Shown: positions 36,197-45,081, counted from the first letter of the stretch. The stretch: 64,000 bases of DNA from Deltaproteobacteria bacterium (GCA_021778115.1 JAJYCS010000001.1:1-64000), one strand, 5' to 3'. The notes: a model not told the origin generated them from the sequence alone. Translations and numbers: made by a program.

Positions 36197-37159
36197 ATGA
36201 TGGACCTGCAGTACGACATACCGGTGCCGGATGACGCTGTTGGCCAGCGTCTCGATGCCTTCTTGGCGGGCAGCCTGCCCGCATTCAGCCGTTCCGCCTT
36301 GCAGCGTCTGATTGAGGAAGGGCGGGTGCTGGTGAATGGCCGGCAGCAGCGGCCATCGTATAAGGTGGCCGCCGGGGAGGCGGTAACGGTGACGGTGCCG
36401 CCGCCGGTGCCGACAACGCCTCAGGCCGAGGCGATTCCGCTGCAGGTGGTTTACGAGGACCACGACCTGATCGTGATCAATAAGCCGGCGGGCATGACGG
36501 TCCATCCGGGGGCGGGGGTGGATTTCGGGACCCTGGTGAATGCCCTGCTGGCCCATTGCACGGATCTCTCCGGGATCGGCGGCGAACTGCGGCCCGGTAT
36601 CGTGCACCGTCTGGATAAGGGCACCTCCGGCCTGCTGGTGGCGGCCAAGCATGACGTGGCGCATCGCGGGCTGGCGGAACAGTTCAGCGTCCATAGCATC
36701 AAACGGCTGTATTGGGCCCTGGTCTACGGTTCGCCGGCCGCAGACAGCGGCAGGATCAGTGGCATCATCGGCCGCCATCCCACCGAGCGCCTGCGTCTCT
36801 CGGGCAAGGCCCGCCAGGGAAAGCAGGCCGTCACCAACTGGCGGGTGCTGGAACGGTTTGGCAGCGCCAGCCTGGTGCAGCTGCGGCTGGAGACCGGCCG
36901 CACCCATCAGATCCGGGTCCACCTGACCGAGGCCGGCATGCCACTGTTGGGTGATCCGCTGTATCCCGATGGCGGTCGTTTCAATAACCTGAAGGACCTG
37001 GTGCTTAAAAAGATGATCGGCGGCCTGGGACGACAGGCGTTGCATGCCCGGGTACTGGGATTTGTCCACCCGGTCAGTGGTCAGTACCTGGAGTTCAGCG
37101 CCGATCCGCCCGAGGATGTTATGGCGGTGCTGCGCTATCTGCGGGAAGGTGCCGTTTGA
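36197..37159 (+). CDS. rluD: RluD-family 23S rRNA pseudouridine synthase
   Basis: A 320-residue enzyme: S4 RNA-binding domain (~15-75) and an RluA-type pseudouridine synthase domain with catalytic Asp in GIVHRLDKGTSGLLV. RluD modifies helix 69 of 23S rRNA; exact sites cannot be read from sequence. GGAGGG precedes a double ATG at 36197. The last 41 bases overlap the convergent uvrC. Confidence 0.92.
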   Translation: MMDLQYDIPVPDDAVGQRLDAFLAGSLPAFSRSALQRLIEEGRVLVNGRQQRPSYKVAAGEAVTVTVPPPVPTTPQAEAIPLQVVYEDHDLIVINKPAGMTVHPGAGVDFGTLVNALLAHCTDLSGIGGELRPGIVHRLDKGTSGLLVAAKHDVAHRGLAEQFSVHSIKRLYWALVYGSPAADSGRISGIIGRHPTERLRLSGKARQGKQAVTNWRVLERFGSASLVQLRLETGRTHQIRVHLTEAGMPLLGDPLYPDGGRFNNLKDLVLKKMIGGLGRQALHARVLGFVHPVSGQYLEFSADPPEDVMAVLRYLREGAV

Positions 37160-38966
37160 GGGCGAGGGCCAGCTCCAGGCTGATGCCCGGCAGCTGCGCC
37201 AATTCATCGGCTGTGGCCTGACCTATTCCCGTAAGCGACCCGAAGCGGGCGAGCAGGAGCCGCTCCCGGCGGGGGCCGACACCGGGGATATCCCGCAGTG
37301 CCGAGTGAAGCGCCGCACGGTCGCGCAGGCTGCGGTGATATTCGATCGCAAAGCGGTGGGCCTCGTCGCGGATGGCGGCCAGGAGCTTCAACGGCGCCGA
37401 ATCCTGCCGCAGCCTCACCGGATTGCGCCGTCCCGGCAGAAAGACCCGCTCCTCGCTCCGCACCACCCGTACATCCTTGCCGTCCCCCTGTACCCGGCTT
37501 TTGGCCAGGGAGACCACGGCACACCTGCCGGTCATCCCCAGCTCAGCCAAGGCGGACAGGGCGCTGTTCAGTTGGCCGATGCCGCCGTCCACCACCACCA
37601 GATCCGGTACCCCCCATTGCGCTATCCGCTCCGGACTGAAGCGTCTGCTGAAGACCTCCTGCAGCATGGCGAAGTCATCCTGCCCTGCAATCTCCCTGAT
37701 CCGGTAGCGTCGGTAGCGGGCCTTGTCCGGAACGCCGTCCAGGAAGGCCACCCCGCTGCCGACGGAGTGCCGCCCCTGCAGGGTCGAGATGTCATAACAT
37801 TCGATACGCCGCGGCAGTGCCGGCAGCAGGAGCCGCTGCTGGAGCTCCTCGAGCGTGGTGGCCGTCGACCGTTCACGGGCGCCCTTTTCCAGGAGCGCCG
37901 CCTGGGCGTTGCGTATCGCCAATTCGACCAACGCCGCCTTCTCTCCCCGCTGTGGCCGGTGCAGCCGTACCTTTCTGCCTTTCAGGTCGCCCAGCCACGC
38001 CTCGATGATGGCGTGGTCCGCCAGATCCTCGGGTAGTAACAGCTCGTCAGGGATGTCGGCGCCTTGCGCATAGTACTGCTGGATGAAACCGGACAGGGCG
38101 TCGGCGTCTTCCAGTGCGCCGAGGCCGTGCAGTACGCTGCTGCCGGACAGGGTGCCACCCCGCACGAACAGCAGCGCCACGGCCAGCCGTTCATCGTCGC
38201 GGGCCAGCCCGAGGACGTCGCTGTCACCGCCGCGGCTCACCACCTTCTGGTGTTCCAGGGTGGTAGCAAGCGCCTTCAGCAGATCACGCCAGCGCGCCGC
38301 CTCTTCGTACCGTTCCGCCGCCGCCGCTTCCTGCATCCGCAGGCGGAAACGCTCCACCAGCTCCCGGTTTTTCCCTTCGAGAAACAGCACCGCCCCATTC
38401 ACCAGGGTGGCGTAGGCCTCTGCCGTGATCGTGCCCCGACAGGGGGCGCTGCATTGGCCGATCTGGTGGTACAGACAGGGGCGGGAGCGGTTCATGCAGC
38501 TTTTGAGCGGATAATGGCGCAGCGGAAACATCCGCTGCAGCTGGCGCAGCACCTCGCGGGCCGCCGCCGCCGACACGTAGGGGCCAAAGTAGCGGGCACC
38601 GTCGCGGGGGACCTTGCGGATTACCGTGAAGCGGGGAAATGATTCCTTCAGATCGATGCGGAGTGAAAAATAGGTCTTGTCATCCTTGAGGCTCAGATTG
38701 TAGCGGGGTTTCAGCTGCTTGATCAGGGTGTTTTCCAGCAGCAACGCCTCTTTTTCCGTATCGGTGACGGTGAAGTGGATCTCGGTCACCCGTGCCATCA
38801 GGAACCGCACCTGCGGGCGGCTGTCGGTGCCGGCGCCGAAGTAGTTCCTGACCCGCTGGCGCAGGTTGCGGGCCTTGCCGACGTAGAGCACGGTGCCGTC
38901 GGCGTCGAGCATCCGGTAGACACCGGGGGTGGTGGGAAAGGTGCGGAGGGAGTCAAGCAGTTCCAT
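37119..38966 (-). CDS. uvrC: Excinuclease ABC subunit C
   Basis: A 615-residue nuclease of nucleotide excision repair. The N-terminal GIY-YIG domain reads PGVYRML...LYVGKARNLRQRV, a UvrB-binding UVR region lies near 200-235, an RNase H-like endonuclease domain begins at IECYDIS, and a C-terminal helix-hairpin-helix (IPGVGPRRERLLL) binds DNA. No Shine-Dalgarno precedes the ATG; a TACAAT hexamer lies 6 bases upstream. The 3' end overlaps rluD by 41 bases. Confidence 0.96.
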   Translation of the reverse strand: MELLDSLRTFPTTPGVYRMLDADGTVLYVGKARNLRQRVRNYFGAGTDSRPQVRFLMARVTEIHFTVTDTEKEALLLENTLIKQLKPRYNLSLKDDKTYFSLRIDLKESFPRFTVIRKVPRDGARYFGPYVSAAAAREVLRQLQRMFPLRHYPLKSCMNRSRPCLYHQIGQCSAPCRGTITAEAYATLVNGAVLFLEGKNRELVERFRLRMQEAAAAERYEEAARWRDLLKALATTLEHQKVVSRGGDSDVLGLARDDERLAVALLFVRGGTLSGSSVLHGLGALEDADALSGFIQQYYAQGADIPDELLLPEDLADHAIIEAWLGDLKGRKVRLHRPQRGEKAALVELAIRNAQAALLEKGARERSTATTLEELQQRLLLPALPRRIECYDISTLQGRHSVGSGVAFLDGVPDKARYRRYRIREIAGQDDFAMLQEVFSRRFSPERIAQWGVPDLVVVDGGIGQLNSALSALAELGMTGRCAVVSLAKSRVQGDGKDVRVVRSEERVFLPGRRNPVRLRQDSAPLKLLAAIRDEAHRFAIEYHRSLRDRAALHSALRDIPGVGPRRERLLLARFGSLTGIGQATADELAQLPGISLELALALKRHLPADSAAPP

Positions 38967-38972
38967 CCAGTT

Positions 38973-38978
38973 ATTGTA
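38973..38978 (-). promoter_or_regulatory. Possible -10 element adjacent to the uvrC start
   Basis: Minus-strand TACAAT ends 6 bases before the ATG, which would make the mRNA leaderless. The -35 region (TTTCTT, 17 bases upstream) is poor. Confidence 0.35.
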
Positions 38979-39114
38979 GCGCCCCTATGCTGCAAAAGAA
39001 AGAGGGGAGCTCTGTCTAAAGATGAGGCAACAGAGTCTAAAAAATAGGCAGCATGTCGTGAACGTTTTTTGTGCTGATGCCTTGTTTTTCAACTGGTTAA
39101 CGTGAAAATGCAGA

Positions 39115-39131
39115 TTGGCCGCGATATTGCT
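39115..39131 (+). promoter_or_regulatory. Sigma-54 (RpoN) promoter for amt
   Basis: TTGGCCGCGATATTGCT: GG-N10-GC spacing, TTGGC -24 box and perfect TTGCT -12 box. The predicted start is near 39142, 54 bases before the ATG. Nitrogen control through RpoN is expected for an ammonium transporter. Confidence 0.75.
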
Positions 39132-39142
39132 TGTGCTGAACC

Positions 39143-39177
39143 GCTGCTGCAAAAAAGGCACTGCAGCCAATTTTTTT
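39143..39177 (+). terminator. Terminator-like hairpin with U7 tract in the amt leader
   Basis: GCTGC+TGC pairs with GCA+GCAGC (two-base bulge, A-rich loop), then CAA and seven T residues. It lies between the predicted sigma-54 start and the amt Shine-Dalgarno, so it could act as an attenuator. It begins almost at the transcript start, which is very close for a terminator. Confidence 0.55.
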
Positions 39178-39195
39178 ATCACGGAGGCGACCGCC

Positions 39196-40416
39196 ATGGA
39201 GTCGGTGTCCACGCTTACCACCTTGAAGCAGAGTGGAGATGTGCTGTTTTTGATGCTTGGCGCGGTCATGGTCTTTGCCATGCACGCCGGGTTCGCCTTT
39301 CTGGAGGTGGGCAGCGTCCGCAAAAAGAGTCAGGTGAACGCCTTTGTCAAGATCCTTACCGACTGGGCGGTCTCCACGGTGGTCTACTTCCTGATCGGCT
39401 TTCCTCTGGCCTACGGCATCTCCTTCTTCCGGCCGGCCGATGAACTGATGCAGGGGGCCATGGGGTATAACCTGGTGCACTACTTCTTCCTGCTCTGCTT
39501 TGCCGCCTGCATCCCGGCCATCATTTCCGGCGGTATCGCCGAGCGGGCGAAGTTTTGGCCCCAGGTGATCGCCGGCGGGATCTTCGCCGGCCTCTGCTAC
39601 CCCCTGTTCGAGTCCCTGATCTGGGGTCAGAACGCCTCGCTCCTGCAGGGGCTCTTCAAGTCGATCGGCGGGCTGGAGTTTCACGACTATGCCGGCTCGG
39701 TGGTGGTCCACTCCATCGGCGGCTGGATCGCCCTGCCGGCGGTGCTGCTGCTGGGGGCCCGCAAGGGGCGCTACAGTCAGGGAAAATCACACCCGCTGCC
39801 GATCAGCAATATCCCCTTTCTGGCCCTCGGTTCCTGGATCCTGGCCGTCGGCTGGTTTGGCTTCAACGTGATGAGCGCCGGCAATCTGGACAAGATATCC
39901 GGGCTGGTGGCGGTGAACTCGCTGATGGCCATGGTGGGCGGGATACTGGCGGCCCTGGTGGCTGGCAAGAACGACCCCGGTTTTATCCATAACGGGGCCT
40001 TGGCCGGGCTGATCGCCGTCTGCGCCGGCAGTGACCTGATGCACCCCCTGGGGGCGCTGCTGACCGGGGCCATTGCCGCAGTCATCTTTGTCTACGGTTT
40101 TCATATCGAGCAGGAGAAACTGAAGATTGACGATGTCCTGGGGGTCTGGCCCCTGCATGGTGTGATCGGTACCTGGGGGGGCATCGCCGCCGGGATCTTC
40201 GGTCAGAGATGCCTGGGCGGCATGGGGGGGGTCAGTTTTATCTCCCAACTGGCAGGTTCCCTGGTGGCGGTCTTGTTCGCCCTGCTCTGCAGCTTTCTGG
40301 TCTACGGCCTGCTAGCCAAGACCATCGGGATCCGCCTGAACGCCGAAGACGAGTATGCCGGTCCTGACCTGAGCATCCATAAAATTGGCGCCTATCCCGA
40401 GGATCATATCCGCTGA
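39196..40416 (+). CDS. amt: Ammonium transporter (Amt/MEP/Rh)
   Basis: A 406-residue membrane protein with about 11 helices. Pore-region signatures are clear: HDYAGSVVVHSIGGW with the first pore histidine and WPLHGVIGTWGG with the second. It imports ammonium when nitrogen is scarce. The ATG at 39196 follows GGAGG; the longer ORF start runs into the promoter. No glnK (PII) gene is adjacent, unlike the usual glnK-amtB pair. Confidence 0.95.
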   Translation: MESVSTLTTLKQSGDVLFLMLGAVMVFAMHAGFAFLEVGSVRKKSQVNAFVKILTDWAVSTVVYFLIGFPLAYGISFFRPADELMQGAMGYNLVHYFFLLCFAACIPAIISGGIAERAKFWPQVIAGGIFAGLCYPLFESLIWGQNASLLQGLFKSIGGLEFHDYAGSVVVHSIGGWIALPAVLLLGARKGRYSQGKSHPLPISNIPFLALGSWILAVGWFGFNVMSAGNLDKISGLVAVNSLMAMVGGILAALVAGKNDPGFIHNGALAGLIAVCAGSDLMHPLGALLTGAIAAVIFVYGFHIEQEKLKIDDVLGVWPLHGVIGTWGGIAAGIFGQRCLGGMGGVSFISQLAGSLVAVLFALLCSFLVYGLLAKTIGIRLNAEDEYAGPDLSIHKIGAYPEDHIR

Positions 40417-40443
40417 AACGGCCTGCCGGTCTGCTTTCCCCGG

Positions 40444-40472
40444 TTGACAAGGGACGGCGAAGGTGCTATGGA
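40444..40472 (+). promoter_or_regulatory. Probable sigma-70 promoter for the envelope protein gene
   Basis: TTGACA, 17 bases, TATGGA, ~70 bases upstream of the GTG start at 40545. Confidence 0.5.
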
Positions 40473-40544
40473 ATACAGCATTTTATGCCAGTATTTCTTA
40501 GCAGTTATCAACGTCGCCCTGTTGACCGGGGAAAGGGTGTTCCT

Positions 40545-42995
40545 GTGAAGATGCTTAAGACCTGTCGCCGCTTGGCGACAATCGCCGCCGGACTGGCTTG
40601 CATGGTCCTGCTCATCGCACCTTTGGCCGGCGCCCAGGAAACCGGTGATTCCCAGATGTTCCTGGCCGGTTTCAACGCCTATCAGCAAAAGGATTACCCC
40701 GCCGCCGTCGCCCGCCTCAATGAGGTTCTGCAGAAACACCCCGATACCCCCCTGCGGGACATGACCCTGTTCTGGCTGGCCCGTTCCTACTACAAGGCCG
40801 GCAACCGTGACCAGGCAGCCCGCTATATGGCTCAGTTCAACCATGAATACCCTGACAATCCCCTGAAGAATACTGTTGACGCCGAGCTGCTCTCCCTTGC
40901 CGATCAGTACGAGAAGAACGCCGGTGGCACTCCAAAAGGGATGGGGACAGCCTCACAGACTCTTGCATCGCAACCGGCGGCCAACGAGAAGGCCCAGGCG
41001 GAAGAACAGGCGAAGCTCAAGGCCGAAGCAGCGCGGAAGGCCAGGGAGGCGGAGGTGCAGCGTCTGGCAGCGGCACAGGCGGCACAGGAAAAGGCCCAAG
41101 CGGAGAAGGCCCAAGCGGAGAAGGCCCAAGCGGAGAAGGCTGCGAAGCTCAAGGCTCAGGCGGAAGAACAGGCGAAGCTCAAGGCCGAAGCAGCGCGGAA
41201 GGCCAGGGAGGCGGAGGTGCAGCGTCTGGCAGCGGCACAGGCGGCACAGGCGGCACAGGAGAAGGCCCAGGCGGAAAAGGCTGCGAAGCTCAAGGCTCAG
41301 GCGGAAAAGGCCCCGAAGTCAAAGGTGACCCAGGCGAAGGTGGCCCCCCGGAAGAAGAACGCCGTCACTGCCCGGCGCCAGGCGCTGCGCACGAAGGCGA
41401 TCAACGACTATACGCGTATCGTGACCCGGTTTCCCGGGACTCCGGCTGCCCGGCGCGCAGCAGCGCGGCTGAAGGAACTGGGTGTGGCGGAGCCGCATGT
41501 CGCCTCACTGCCGAAGCCACATGGGGAACAGGTTGCCGAGAACGCCCAGGTCCTCTCCTTTGAGGTGGCCCAGTACGCCGCCTTCGATTTTACCCTGCAG
41601 CCCCCTAAGACAGCGGTGCAGGTGGCCCATACCACCGTCATACCGTTCGAGCTGGTAAACCGTGGCAACGGCAGTGACAGCTTCTACCTGGCCTCCGCTT
41701 TTCCCGCCGAGTACAATGCCCGTTTCGTGGCGGTGACCGCACCGGAACAGGCCCTCAACCAGACCCCCCTGCTGGCCCCGGGAGAGGGCTTCAAGGGGCG
41801 TCTCCAGCTGACCATACCGGCCTCCGCCATCGACGGGCTGCGGATCACCTATCCGGTCAGGGCCGCCTCCCGCCTCTCCGGCGACAGTTCCCAGAGCCGG
41901 GAGATCTCGCTGGTGGCCTCGGCGCCGCTCCTGCGGGCCATGGTCAAGGCGGACAGGACGGAAGCCGCGCCGGGTGAGCTGGTTACCTACCGGGTGACGC
42001 TGCTCAATCTGGGCACCCTTGCTGCCGGTGATGTCAGTCTGCGCCTCAACTACCCGCCCCAGTACGAGCCGGTCAATGCCGCCGGTTTCCGTCAGGAGAT
42101 GCAGGCGGCCCTGGTGCAGGACGGGATAGCGCTCAAGTCGGGGGAGAGCCGCGACTTTGTGGTCCGTTTCAAGGTGAAGGAGGAGGCACTGGCCCGTGAG
42201 GAGCTGGTGGTCCGGGCCGATATCCTGGACGAGCCCTTGAAGGAGATGGCCACCTTCCACGCCGCTGCCATCTCCGTCAAGCCGGTAAGTGCCGTCTCGG
42301 TGCGGCTGACCACCAAGCGGGTGGTGGTGATCCCGGGCCAGACCGTCGTCCTGCCGGTGACGGTGGTCAATAACGGTAACCAGCGTGAGCGGTTTAGCGT
42401 GGTGGCAAGCGCACCGTCCGCACAGAAGGTGACCGTGTATCAGGACCTGAACCGCGATGGCCTGCGGCAACCCGACGAACCTGCAGTGACGACGATCGGC
42501 CCCCTGGGACCCAAGGAAGAGGCTGCGCTGCTGCTGGAAGTGGCCACCAACGGTACGGTCCAGGATGGCTCCGAGGTGGGGGTCGATCTGCGTGTTGCAC
42601 CCGAATCCGACCAGGGTGCGGCAGCCGTCGCCAATGCTCGTTTGGCCTTCTCCCGGCCGGTGCTGCAGCTGGCCCTGAAAGGGCATGGCGGGCTGCTGGT
42701 GCCGGGTGAACTGCAGACCGTTGATCTGGTGGTACACAACCTGGGGTCGAATCTGGCCAAAGGGGTGCTGCTGCGGGCATCATGGCCGGCACAGCTTGAA
42801 CTGGTGGCCTCCGATCCCGCCCCAGGGACGATAGGGGGACGAAACGGCGCGGACTGGCAGCTTCATGAGCTGGGGGCCGGCGAGAAGCGGGTGGTCAAGG
42901 CATCGTTCCGGGTCAGGCCCGGCACCGGTGTCGGCACCGGTATTCAGGTAAAGAGTACCCTGTCGTATGAAGATCAGCTGGGGAACAGGTACTGA
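40545..42995 (+). CDS. Exported TPR / TolA-like repeat / beta-sandwich protein of unknown function
   Basis: An 816-residue protein. Signal peptide (~1-31), TPR segment resembling YbgF/CpoB (~36-110), a charged Ala/Lys/Glu coiled-coil stretch (~140-265) resembling the TolA stalk, a second TPR-like helix pair (~280-315), then at least three beta-sandwich modules of the DUF11/NEW3 kind (FELVNRGNGSDSFYL, YRVTLLNLGTLAAGD, VVNNGNQRERF). The start is taken as GTG at 40545 behind AAAGGG; ATG at 40551 is the alternative. Probably a periplasmic or surface scaffold. The LysM gene follows at once. No single-family match is known to me. Confidence 0.75.
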   Translation: MKMLKTCRRLATIAAGLACMVLLIAPLAGAQETGDSQMFLAGFNAYQQKDYPAAVARLNEVLQKHPDTPLRDMTLFWLARSYYKAGNRDQAARYMAQFNHEYPDNPLKNTVDAELLSLADQYEKNAGGTPKGMGTASQTLASQPAANEKAQAEEQAKLKAEAARKAREAEVQRLAAAQAAQEKAQAEKAQAEKAQAEKAAKLKAQAEEQAKLKAEAARKAREAEVQRLAAAQAAQAAQEKAQAEKAAKLKAQAEKAPKSKVTQAKVAPRKKNAVTARRQALRTKAINDYTRIVTRFPGTPAARRAAARLKELGVAEPHVASLPKPHGEQVAENAQVLSFEVAQYAAFDFTLQPPKTAVQVAHTTVIPFELVNRGNGSDSFYLASAFPAEYNARFVAVTAPEQALNQTPLLAPGEGFKGRLQLTIPASAIDGLRITYPVRAASRLSGDSSQSREISLVASAPLLRAMVKADRTEAAPGELVTYRVTLLNLGTLAAGDVSLRLNYPPQYEPVNAAGFRQEMQAALVQDGIALKSGESRDFVVRFKVKEEALAREELVVRADILDEPLKEMATFHAAAISVKPVSAVSVRLTTKRVVVIPGQTVVLPVTVVNNGNQRERFSVVASAPSAQKVTVYQDLNRDGLRQPDEPAVTTIGPLGPKEEAALLLEVATNGTVQDGSEVGVDLRVAPESDQGAAAVANARLAFSRPVLQLALKGHGGLLVPGELQTVDLVVHNLGSNLAKGVLLRASWPAQLELVASDPAPGTIGGRNGADWQLHELGAGEKRVVKASFRVRPGTGVGTGIQVKSTLSYEDQLGNRY
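40995..41320 (+). repeat. In-frame tandem repeats in the coiled-coil segment
   Basis: About 94 bases starting at 40995 recur identically 162 bases downstream at 41157 (54 codons). Between them GCCCAAGCGGAGAAG is repeated three times in tandem (KAQAE). All units are multiples of three, so copy number can change without breaking the frame. Confidence 0.9.
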
Positions 42996-42996
42996 T

Positions 42997-43548
42997 ATGC
43001 GTCTTCTGATCGGCCTCCTGGCCATCTCGTTCCTGACCGCTCCCGCCTGGGGGGAAGAGCTCCTCTATCAGCCCCGTCTCCTTGCCCCGGGGGAGCAACC
43101 GGCCCCTGACGGCGTTCTCGTCAGGGTGGTCATGGTGAAGAAGGGGGATACCCTGTCGCACCTGGCCAGACGTTATGCCGGTCGGGGTTCCTACTACCCC
43201 CAGATACTGCTCTTTAACAGGATCAGAAATCCACGTCTCATCTATCCGGGTGAACGGCTGCGGGTGCCGGTGATGGCCCGTCATCGCCGCCGGACGACTG
43301 CTGCGGCCAAACGGCGCCACGGGGGAGCGCGCCCTGCACCGGCGGTGCAGGGCGATGTCACCCCCCCCCGTCAGGCGGACCCCGAACAGGCAGGCTATGC
43401 CGCCGCCCTGGCCTCCCTCAAGCGGGGCGACTGCAGCGAGGCGGTGGCGCAGTTCGACCGCTTCATCGAACGGTATCCCCAATCCCCCCTCCTGGCTGAG
43501 GCGACCCTCCATCGGGCCGACTGTTATCTGAAACTCTCTGCCCGATAG
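42997..43548 (+). CDS. Exported LysM-domain protein
   Basis: A 183-residue protein: signal peptide (~1-19), LysM domain (~41-92; VKKGDTLSHLARRYAG, LIYPGERLRVP) that should bind peptidoglycan, a basic linker and a TPR-like C-terminus (~130-183) resembling the YbgF tail. The ATG at 42997 comes one base after the upstream stop (TGATATG), with GGGGAACAGG upstream, so the two are coupled. It may anchor the larger partner to the cell wall. Confidence 0.85.
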   Translation: MRLLIGLLAISFLTAPAWGEELLYQPRLLAPGEQPAPDGVLVRVVMVKKGDTLSHLARRYAGRGSYYPQILLFNRIRNPRLIYPGERLRVPVMARHRRRTTAAAKRRHGGARPAPAVQGDVTPPRQADPEQAGYAAALASLKRGDCSEAVAQFDRFIERYPQSPLLAEATLHRADCYLKLSAR

Positions 43549-43573
43549 TCTACTGCGCGCACCGCAGACGCGA

Positions 43574-43606
43574 AACGGGCGACCCGATGCACAAAGGTCG
43601 CCCGTT
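43574..43606. terminator. Bidirectional hairpin terminator
   Basis: Perfect 11-bp arms AACGGGCGACC and GGTCGCCCGTT between the convergent LysM and pseudo-receiver genes. Confidence 0.75.
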
Positions 43607-43639
43607 CGCTTTGCCAAAACTGCCGTCTGGAAGAGACGG

Positions 43640-44938
43640 TCAGGGCCAGCTGACCACAAACCCCCGCAGACGTCCCCCCTGGGCATCCCGGTACTGTACC
43701 AGATCGAGGCCACCCACCATGCCGCGGCGGATTTCGTACCCCTCCTTGATGAGGGAGGAGGTCGCCCGCATGGTGGTGGCACCGGCAAGTTCCTTCAGCA
43801 CGGCGGCGTAGAAGCTGTCCTGGATGCCGGCGCCGCTGCGGTCGATCACCTGCAGCGCCTGTATGGCGCCGTCTTTCCCCCTGAATACCCGAAATTCGTT
43901 GGCTACGCCCTGATAGCGCGCCCAGCCGGGGTTCTCCTTGCCGTATGCCGGGTCGAGGCCCGAGCGGGGGATGAACGACGGAAGGGCCTTGGGGCGTCCG
44001 CTGCCGTGGGAGGGGAAGGGTCCCGGACCGGCGGCTGCGGTGGTCGTCGGGGGCTGCCGTACGCCGGCTGGGACCGTTGCCGGGGGCGGCCGTTCGATGG
44101 TCACGGGCGGTACGGGGCGTGGACGCTGCTGGATCCAGGTGATGGCAACCACCAGGGCCACCATGGCGAGGGAGAGCCAGAGTGCGGGACGGCGGAGGGA
44201 GCGGCCCTGGCCGGATACCGGCGCAGGGAACGGCGGTTCCTGCTGCAGCTCCCGGATGTCCGGTGCTTCCTCCTCCGCCGGCAGGCGGGCGGGCTGCGGT
44301 CTGAGCTCCTCCGCGGTATGGTCGAGGTGCCGGCTGAAGGCCGAGATGATGGCCCGGTTCGGGCGGCCTGGGCGTTCGTAGGTGCCCGGTGCGGGGACCG
44401 TCTCGTCAGTCGGGCTGTTCAGGCCGGCCAGACCGGGGGGGATGGACGGGGCCACCGTGGCGCGGGGTGGCCCGTCAACGGTCTCGGGCGGCGCCTGGAT
44501 CTGGGGTGGCGCCCCCTCTGGCAGGGAGGGCTGCTGCAGCGCCGGTATGACGCTGGGCGGCTGGCCGTTGTCGGAAGGCGCCGGTGCAGGGGCGAGGAGG
44601 AGGGCGGTCACTGCCTGTTCCAGGTGTTCGTCGGCCAGGGTTGGATCGAGGATGGCCGCAAAACGGGCCGTTAGTTCGGGGTCCAGATGTTCCGCTGGGG
44701 AGATCAGGGCGAAGCGGGCCTTGCGTCTGCCCAGGCGCGATCTCAAATGTTTGAGCAGGATGTCGGCGGAAAGTCCGGAGAGGTGGTTCTGGATGATGAT
44801 CAGCTCAGGTTTCAGCCGTTCCAGCTCCTCGATGCCACGGTGGATCTCGCCCACCACCACCGGCTGGTCCCCGGGGACCGGGAGCCGCTCGAACAGGGCG
44901 GCGATGCGAGGAATATCGGTGATGACCAGCGTGATCAT
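43640..44938 (-). CDS. Membrane-spanning protein with N-terminal pseudo-receiver
   Basis: A 432-residue protein I cannot assign to a family. Residues ~1-115 follow receiver-domain secondary structure (LVITDIPRIAALF, ELIIIQNHLSG, RFALISP), but the phospho-acceptor position is not Asp and the acidic pocket is incomplete. A proline-rich linker (~116-250), one membrane helix (~252-269), a second Pro-rich linker and a globular C-terminal domain (~315-432) follow. The likely topology is receiver in the cytoplasm and C-terminal domain in the periplasm. The ATG at 44938 follows CGGAG. It is convergent with the LysM/TPR pair. Confidence 0.75.
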   Translation of the reverse strand: MITLVITDIPRIAALFERLPVPGDQPVVVGEIHRGIEELERLKPELIIIQNHLSGLSADILLKHLRSRLGRRKARFALISPAEHLDPELTARFAAILDPTLADEHLEQAVTALLLAPAPAPSDNGQPPSVIPALQQPSLPEGAPPQIQAPPETVDGPPRATVAPSIPPGLAGLNSPTDETVPAPGTYERPGRPNRAIISAFSRHLDHTAEELRPQPARLPAEEEAPDIRELQQEPPFPAPVSGQGRSLRRPALWLSLAMVALVVAITWIQQRPRPVPPVTIERPPPATVPAGVRQPPTTTAAAGPGPFPSHGSGRPKALPSFIPRSGLDPAYGKENPGWARYQGVANEFRVFRGKDGAIQALQVIDRSGAGIQDSFYAAVLKELAGATTMRATSSLIKEGYEIRRGMVGGLDLVQYRDAQGGRLRGFVVSWP

Positions 44939-45081
44939 GGTGGCTCCGGTGGGTGAAGGCTGGCCTATCTTACGGGAAGGGGGCGTAACAGGCAACAGGG
45001 AATCGCGCCCCGTTTCCCTTGCCTTTCCTGCGGTGAATCGGGTAATCTCGGCCAGTACTTAAGGATTGCGAGGAACCGGCT

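Noticed and set aside
40995-41320. CRISPR-like array
   Set aside because: The repeats are in frame inside a coiled-coil protein, of unequal length and without unique spacers.
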